64,000 nt of DNA from Enterobacter sp. SA187 (GTDB lineage: Bacteria > Pseudomonadota > Gammaproteobacteria > Enterobacterales > Enterobacteriaceae), in contig NZ_CP019113.1 of assembly GCF_001888805.2 (NCBI RefSeq), positions 3,224,001 through 3,288,000 on the forward strand, in the 5' to 3' direction. Made by a program: the position numbers and the translations under genes. How positions within the stretch are numbered: position 1 is the first letter of the stretch; the number at the start of each line of letters is the position of its first letter. Under the pieces are notes generated by a model. That model was not told the origin of the DNA, ran no database searches, and saw nothing but the letters and a program-made list of their open reading frames with translations. This document shows positions 59,796 to 64,000 of the stretch, one piece after another.

Positions 59796-61451
59796 TTATG
59801 CCCGGCCTTTTCGCTGCATAATGCCCAGCGCCGTCAGCATCAGGATCAGCCCGGTGACCAGCGTCAGCGTCGCCATCGCCATGCCCTGCCCAACGGAACC
59901 CTGCTCAAACTGACGCCAGATAAAGATTGCGACGGTTTGCGTACCGGCAGGCGCCAGCAGCAGCGAGGTCACCAGCTCCCGCGAGGCGATGGCGAAGACC
60001 ATCAGCATGGCCGCCAGCAGCGCCGGGAACACCAGCGGCAGAACAATCAGCCGCAGCGCCTGCAATGCGCTCGCGCCATGAACGCGGGCGGCAGGCTCCA
60101 GATTACCACCGAGCTGCCGCAGCGCGCTGCCGACATAGCGCACTGGCCAGGGCATCAGCAGACAGCAGTAAGAGAGCAGCAAAATCATCCAGCTGTTATA
60201 AGGCGACACCGGCCAGAAGGTGCGGTTCCACAGCAGGATCAGCCCGACGCCCACCACGATCCCCGGCAGCGCGGCAGGCATCAAGGACAGCGCATCCAGC
60301 ACCGCGCGGCCCCGGATTTTTTGCACCACCACCAGCCAGGCCGCCAGCAGCCCGAGCACGCCGGTGACCAGCGCCGAGCCCAGCGCCAGCGACAGACTGG
60401 TGCCAAGGGCGGACAGCGCATCCCCCTGTTGAGAGAACAACGCGTGATAATGGCTGCCGGTCACGTTATCCCAGGAAAGTCCGCCGGAGAGCGTGGACAT
60501 AATACCGGTCACCGCCATGGAGATCCCCGGCAGACCGACCGCCAGAAAACCCACGCCGCCCATAAGCAGCATCACCGGCACGGTGGCGATACCTAATGAC
60601 GCGCCGGTATTTTCCGTGGGTTTGCCCGTCACGCTGGTCACGTCTTTATCCCCCACCAGCTGACGTTGCAGCCACCAGCCGCCAAGCGCGATAACGATCA
60701 GCATCAGCGACAGCAGCGACGCGCCAGGCAGATCAATCGGCCAGTCGGCCAGCTTTTTCTCAATGCCGACGGTCATCATCACCACGCCGGATCGCGATCC
60801 CAGCGCCGCCGGTACGCCATATTCTTCAACGGCCAGGGTAAAGGCCAGCAGCATGCCCGCCGCCAGCGCGGGCGAGAGCATCGGCAGCGTGACGTGCCAG
60901 AAGGCGCGCCAGGCGCTGGCCCCGTGCACGCGGGCGACAATCGCCAGCCGCTGCCCGCTGGCAAGCAAACTGCGGGATACCGCAAAATAGACCACCGGGA
61001 AAATGTTCAGCGTCATCACCAGCACGATCCCGCTGCGGCTGAACAGCAGATCGTTGAGATCAAACCCCGCCACCTGCGCCAGATAGCCGTTGGTCTGCAA
61101 CACCAGCATCCACGAAAGCGCGGCGATATAGGGCGGCGTAAGGAACGGGATCAAAAACAGCACATCCCACAAGCGCGGACACGGCAGGTTAAATAGCCCG
61201 CGCGCCACGCCCAGCGGCAAACCGATCAGCGCGCTCAGCAGCGCTACGCCTGCGGCGATCCACAAGGTGCCGCCGAGCATGGAGGGCAGTTGCGGATCGC
61301 TGAATTGCGGCAATATGGCGCTGAACGGCGCGGCAAAAGAACCGGCGCTGAATGACGGGAAAATCGCCTGTAAAACAATAAAGGACAGCGGCAGCGCCAC
61401 CAGTATCACCAGCAGCGCCAGCGTCAGGACAGAAAGCATTCTCTGATTCAC
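59796..61451 (-). CDS. ABC importer permease, fused two-domain type
   Basis: A 551-residue inner-membrane permease with two ABC-type permease domains fused in tandem, about twelve helices in all. Each half has a coupling-helix EAA-type loop (ARVHGASAWRAFWHVTLPMLSPAL and ARVHGASALQALRLIVLPLVFPAL). This layout is typical of ferric iron (Fbp/Afu) and 2-aminoethylphosphonate importers. The start is GTG 61451. Last gene of a three-gene operon. Confidence 0.9.
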   Translation of the reverse strand: MNQRMLSVLTLALLVILVALPLSFIVLQAIFPSFSAGSFAAPFSAILPQFSDPQLPSMLGGTLWIAAGVALLSALIGLPLGVARGLFNLPCPRLWDVLFLIPFLTPPYIAALSWMLVLQTNGYLAQVAGFDLNDLLFSRSGIVLVMTLNIFPVVYFAVSRSLLASGQRLAIVARVHGASAWRAFWHVTLPMLSPALAAGMLLAFTLAVEEYGVPAALGSRSGVVMMTVGIEKKLADWPIDLPGASLLSLMLIVIALGGWWLQRQLVGDKDVTSVTGKPTENTGASLGIATVPVMLLMGGVGFLAVGLPGISMAVTGIMSTLSGGLSWDNVTGSHYHALFSQQGDALSALGTSLSLALGSALVTGVLGLLAAWLVVVQKIRGRAVLDALSLMPAALPGIVVGVGLILLWNRTFWPVSPYNSWMILLLSYCCLLMPWPVRYVGSALRQLGGNLEPAARVHGASALQALRLIVLPLVFPALLAAMLMVFAIASRELVTSLLLAPAGTQTVAIFIWRQFEQGSVGQGMAMATLTLVTGLILMLTALGIMQRKGRA

Positions 61452-61490
61452 AACGGATCCTGAAGACGGGGTCGCCCCCGTCGGCTGAAT

Positions 61491-62459
61491 TTACTTGCTG
61501 AAAAGGGTATTGAAGCGTTGCAGCACTTCGCTGCGCTCGCTGTTACCGTCCTGACTGGTTGGCAGAATATGCAGATCGTTGAGCAGCGGGCGTTTGGCCT
61601 GCACGTCGCTGCGCGCGGGCATCAGCCAGGCATCGGCTACCATTGCCTGACCTTCCGGCGACAGCACGTAATCCACAAAAGCTTTGGCATCGTCAGCATG
61701 CTGGGTCGTTTTGAGGATCATCATGGGTCGCGGCGCGATCACCGTGCCGCTGGCCGGGAAAATCACCTTCAGGGATTCGCCCTGGCTGATATTACCGTAG
61801 GAGACGTAATCCACCGCGCCGAACACCGCCGCTTTCGCCCCCTGCATCACCGGCGTCACCGCCTGGGCGTTTGGGCCGCTGACCACCATACCGTTCTGCT
61901 TCAGCGCGTCAAACAGCGCCCAGGCTTTATCGCCCATGCTGTTTTGCAGGCCGATCAGCAGATCGAGCGACGCACCGGACAGCGCCGGATCCGGCGTGGT
62001 CACTTTATCTTTAAACGCCGGGGCGGTCAGATCCTGCCACTCTTTCGGCTCTGGGGTACCGCTTTTGGTGTTCCAGACAATACCCAGCGCCGACACGCCC
62101 TGCGCCACGTATTCGCTGGTTTTCAGCGCTGCGGGCACCTTTTCGGCATTGCTGCTCTGGTACGGCAGCAGCCAGCCGCGGGTATGCAGATCTTCTGCGG
62201 TATCCCAGGAGGCGGAGATCAAAATATCCGCCTGCGGATTGGCCTGTTCGGCTTCCAGACGTGCCATCACTTTGCCGGTGGTGGCCTGGAAAATATTCAC
62301 TTTCACGCCGGTCTTTTTCTCGTACCCGCTGGCGAGACTTTTTGCCAGCGAACCCGGACCTGCGGTATAGACCGTCAGCGCGTGGGCGCTGGAGATCATG
62401 ACGGAAGACAGCATCATGGCGAGAGCAACTCCTTTCTTCACAGACATTACAGCTTTCAT
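61491..62459 (-). CDS. Periplasmic substrate-binding protein of the ABC importer
   Basis: A 322-residue solute-binding protein with a signal peptide (about 1-27, ending SSAHA) and the ferric-ion/aminoethylphosphonate-type fold: LTVYTAGPGSLAKSLASGYEKKTGVKV, QADILISASWDTAEDL and PDPALSGASLDLLIGL. The ligand could be ferric iron, 2-aminoethylphosphonate or a phosphosugar. Its ATG overlaps the ATPase stop by 4 nt (ATGA), indicating coupling. Confidence 0.88.
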   Translation of the reverse strand: MKAVMSVKKGVALAMMLSSVMISSAHALTVYTAGPGSLAKSLASGYEKKTGVKVNIFQATTGKVMARLEAEQANPQADILISASWDTAEDLHTRGWLLPYQSSNAEKVPAALKTSEYVAQGVSALGIVWNTKSGTPEPKEWQDLTAPAFKDKVTTPDPALSGASLDLLIGLQNSMGDKAWALFDALKQNGMVVSGPNAQAVTPVMQGAKAAVFGAVDYVSYGNISQGESLKVIFPASGTVIAPRPMMILKTTQHADDAKAFVDYVLSPEGQAMVADAWLMPARSDVQAKRPLLNDLHILPTSQDGNSERSEVLQRFNTLFSK

Positions 62460-63157
62460 GCATATTCCCCTGAGGATGGTGTGACAGCGCGTACAGCGGC
62501 AATGCTGCCCGCAGAAAGATGCACGATGCGGTCGGCCAGCAGTTCGGCTTCCCGGCGATCGTGGGTGACATAGACGGCGGTGATGCCGAGCTGGCGCAGC
62601 AGGCGCGACATCTCAAGGCATAACGACTCACGAAGTTCACTGTCGAGATTGGAGAGCGGCTCATCAAATAACAACACGCGCGGCTCAGCGACAATCGCCC
62701 GCGCCAGGGCGACGCGCTGTTGCTGCCCGCCAGATAAGCCTGCCGGTTTACGGTCGGCGAAATCCGCCAGGCCGACGCGATCCAGCGCCGCCAGCACGCG
62801 GGCCACCCGCTCACCGCGCGGCACGTTGCGCATCTTCAGCGGGAAAGCGACGTTCTGCGCCACCGTCATGTGCGGCCACAGGGCGTAGTCCTGAAACACC
62901 ATGCCGATGTCGCGCGCTTCCGGCGGCAGTGACCAGTGGGGTTTCGCCACCAGACGATCGCCGAAATAGATTTCGCCTTCCGCAGGCTGCGTAAGCCCAG
63001 CCAGCAGGCGCAGCAGCGTGCTTTTGCCGCACCCCGACGGGCCGAGGAGCGCCACAATGCTGCCGGCGTCGACAGTGAGATCGATCTGATTGAGAACGGT
63101 ATGTGAGCCGAAGGCGAAAGAGACGCCCTGCAGCCTTATATCGGTGAATGCGTTCAC
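62456..63157 (-). CDS. ABC importer ATP-binding protein
   Basis: A 233-residue ATPase: Walker A GPSGCGKST, signature LSGGQQQR, Walker B LLFDEPLSNLD, switch His in THDRREA. It is shorter than FbpC-type ATPases and lacks their C-terminal regulatory domain. GTG 63157 with GGGAGGG upstream is preferred to an in-frame ATG at 63235, whose extra residues do not match the family. First gene of the operon ATPase-binding protein-permease. Confidence 0.88.
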   Translation of the reverse strand: MNAFTDIRLQGVSFAFGSHTVLNQIDLTVDAGSIVALLGPSGCGKSTLLRLLAGLTQPAEGEIYFGDRLVAKPHWSLPPEARDIGMVFQDYALWPHMTVAQNVAFPLKMRNVPRGERVARVLAALDRVGLADFADRKPAGLSGGQQQRVALARAIVAEPRVLLFDEPLSNLDSELRESLCLEMSRLLRQLGITAVYVTHDRREAELLADRIVHLSAGSIAAVRAVTPSSGEYA

Positions 63158-63386
63158 GATCGCCCTCCCGCAGCGGGAAGCCGACACGCGCCCGGGATCG
63201 ACATCCGCCGGGCCGCACTCACCTGTGGAAAACACAGGGGAGTAAACATATTGTTATCCTCTTTGGGACTTAGTAAGGCGAGACTATAGGGAGGGAGTGT
63301 GACGGATAGATTACGCTTAGGTTACGACTTGCTTTCCGGACGCTTTCAGTCCCTTAATGCGTCATCAACCTGACGAGGACAATATC

Positions 63387-63956
63387 ATGAGCCATTTTCG
63401 CCCTGTCGCCCTGGAGCATGCCAGCCGCCTGCTTAATCACGGGCCGACCATTATGATCACCAGCCGCGACGAACAGATTGACCGCCGGAATGTGATGTCC
63501 GCCGCCTGGTCGATGCCGGTGGAGTTCTCGCCGCCGCGCATTGCCATTGTGGTGGATAAAAGCACCTGGTCGCGGGAGCTTATCGAGCGCAGCGGCATGT
63601 TTGGCATTGTTATCCCCGGCGTCGCTGCTACCAACTGGACCTATGCGGTCGGCAGCGTGACCGGGCGGGATGAGGATAAGTTTAACTGTTACGGCATACC
63701 GGCCATTGCCGGGCCGGTACTGGGGTTACCCGTTGTGGAAGAGAAATGTCTGGCTTGGATGGAGTGCCGCCTGCTGCCCGCCACCGCCGCGCAGGAAAAA
63801 TACGATACGTTATTTGGCGAAGTGGTTTCCGCCGCCGCCGATGAACGGGCGTTTATCAACGGTCGCTGGGATTTTGATGACGATAAGCTCAACACCCTGC
63901 ACCATCTGGGCGGCGGGAATTTTGTGGCGAGCGGAAAGGCGTTGAGTGTGAAGTAA
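63387..63956 (+). CDS. Flavin reductase-like (FMN-binding split-barrel) protein
   Basis: A 189-residue protein of the flavin-reductase-like split-barrel family, which binds FMN and either reduces it with NAD(P)H or uses it as a bound cofactor. The early SRDEQIDRRNVMSAAWSMPVEFSPPRIAIVVDKSTW block and FGIVIP are typical. Divergent from the ABC importer across about 230 nt. A relation to ferric reduction is possible if the importer handles iron, but that is inference. ATG 63387 is chosen since the preceding frame lacks homology. Confidence 0.83.
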   Translation: MSHFRPVALEHASRLLNHGPTIMITSRDEQIDRRNVMSAAWSMPVEFSPPRIAIVVDKSTWSRELIERSGMFGIVIPGVAATNWTYAVGSVTGRDEDKFNCYGIPAIAGPVLGLPVVEEKCLAWMECRLLPATAAQEKYDTLFGEVVSAAADERAFINGRWDFDDDKLNTLHHLGGGNFVASGKALSVK

Positions 63957-63992
63957 GCGCCGGGTGGCGCTAACGCTTACCCGGCCTACAAA
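63957..63992. repeat. REP/PU-type palindromic repeat
   Basis: Directly after the flavin-reductase gene, GCCGGGTGGCGCTAACGCTT followed by ACCCGGCCTAC is a typical enterobacterial REP element. It forms a hairpin and often marks the ends of transcription units. Confidence 0.8.
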
Positions 63993-64000
63993 AACCAGGC

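Noticed and set aside
61518..62573. 351-residue open frame on the plus strand
   Set aside because: Antisense to the solute-binding protein gene, with His/Arg/Gln-rich composition.
1..64000. Prophage, integrative element, insertion sequence, CRISPR array, tRNA or rRNA
   Set aside because: No integrase, transposase, terminal repeats, spaced repeat array or recognisable tRNA/rRNA sequence was seen.

Overview
The window is chromosomal DNA from an enterobacterium of the Enterobacter/Kosakonia/Citrobacter type. Proteins close to E. coli K-12 UxaB, Sra, MaeA, YddG, NhoA, DigH, BluR/BluF/YcgZ/AriR, BdcA/BdcR and HipBA, together with the SmvA/SmvR pair known from Salmonella and Enterobacter, all point there. 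I cannot fix the genus from sequence alone. I see no rRNA, tRNA, CRISPR array, integrase or transposase; mobile-looking content is limited to two toxin-antitoxin modules and some patchily distributed catabolic loci.

Layout: 0.3-3.8 kb holds three diguanylate cyclases in a row, followed by a GNAT acetyltransferase and uxaB. From 6.2 to 9.8 kb come a 31-residue membrane peptide, a chemoreceptor and a fourth cyclase. From 10 to 15 kb come an orphan ascorbate-type PTS IIC, a VF530-like protein, a cold-shock gene with a cspA-type leader, and a PQQ dehydrogenase split into a membrane subunit and a periplasmic quinoprotein. From 15 to 25 kb come hipBA, bdcR/bdcA, a DUF969-DUF979-DUF2891 operon, a winged-helix regulator, a broken choloylglycine hydrolase gene and a second chemoreceptor. 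At 25.5-28 kb is a CHASE4-PAS-GGDEF-EAL protein.

From 28 to 40 kb is a fructoside-utilisation region. It has a sucrose operon (cscB-cscA-porin-cscK with divergent cscR), a periplasmic DUF4432 protein, and then a LacI regulator, a GPH-family symporter and a cytoplasmic homologue of inulin fructotransferase/DFA-IIIase. My reading is that the last three genes import and open difructose dianhydride III and feed the sucrose enzymes. I consider this the most interesting system in the window.

From 40 to 64 kb: digH, the blue-light c-di-GMP-linked module (bluR, bluF, ycgZ, ariR), a beta-glucoside-type PTS with its AscG-like regulator, an Aer-like receptor, an alginate-lyase-family gene with an odd C-terminus, an ABC-F ATPase behind a candidate attenuator leader, sra, maeA, a TacAT-type toxin-antitoxin pair, yddG, smvA/smvR, nhoA, a three-gene ABC importer and a flavin-reductase-like protein, ending in a REP-like repeat.

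Two themes run through the window: c-di-GMP signalling (five GGDEF proteins, one degenerate EAL photoreceptor and the c-di-GMP-binding protein BdcA, alongside three chemoreceptors) and uptake of plant-type sugars under local LacI-family repressors, with CRP-like sites at several of the promoters.
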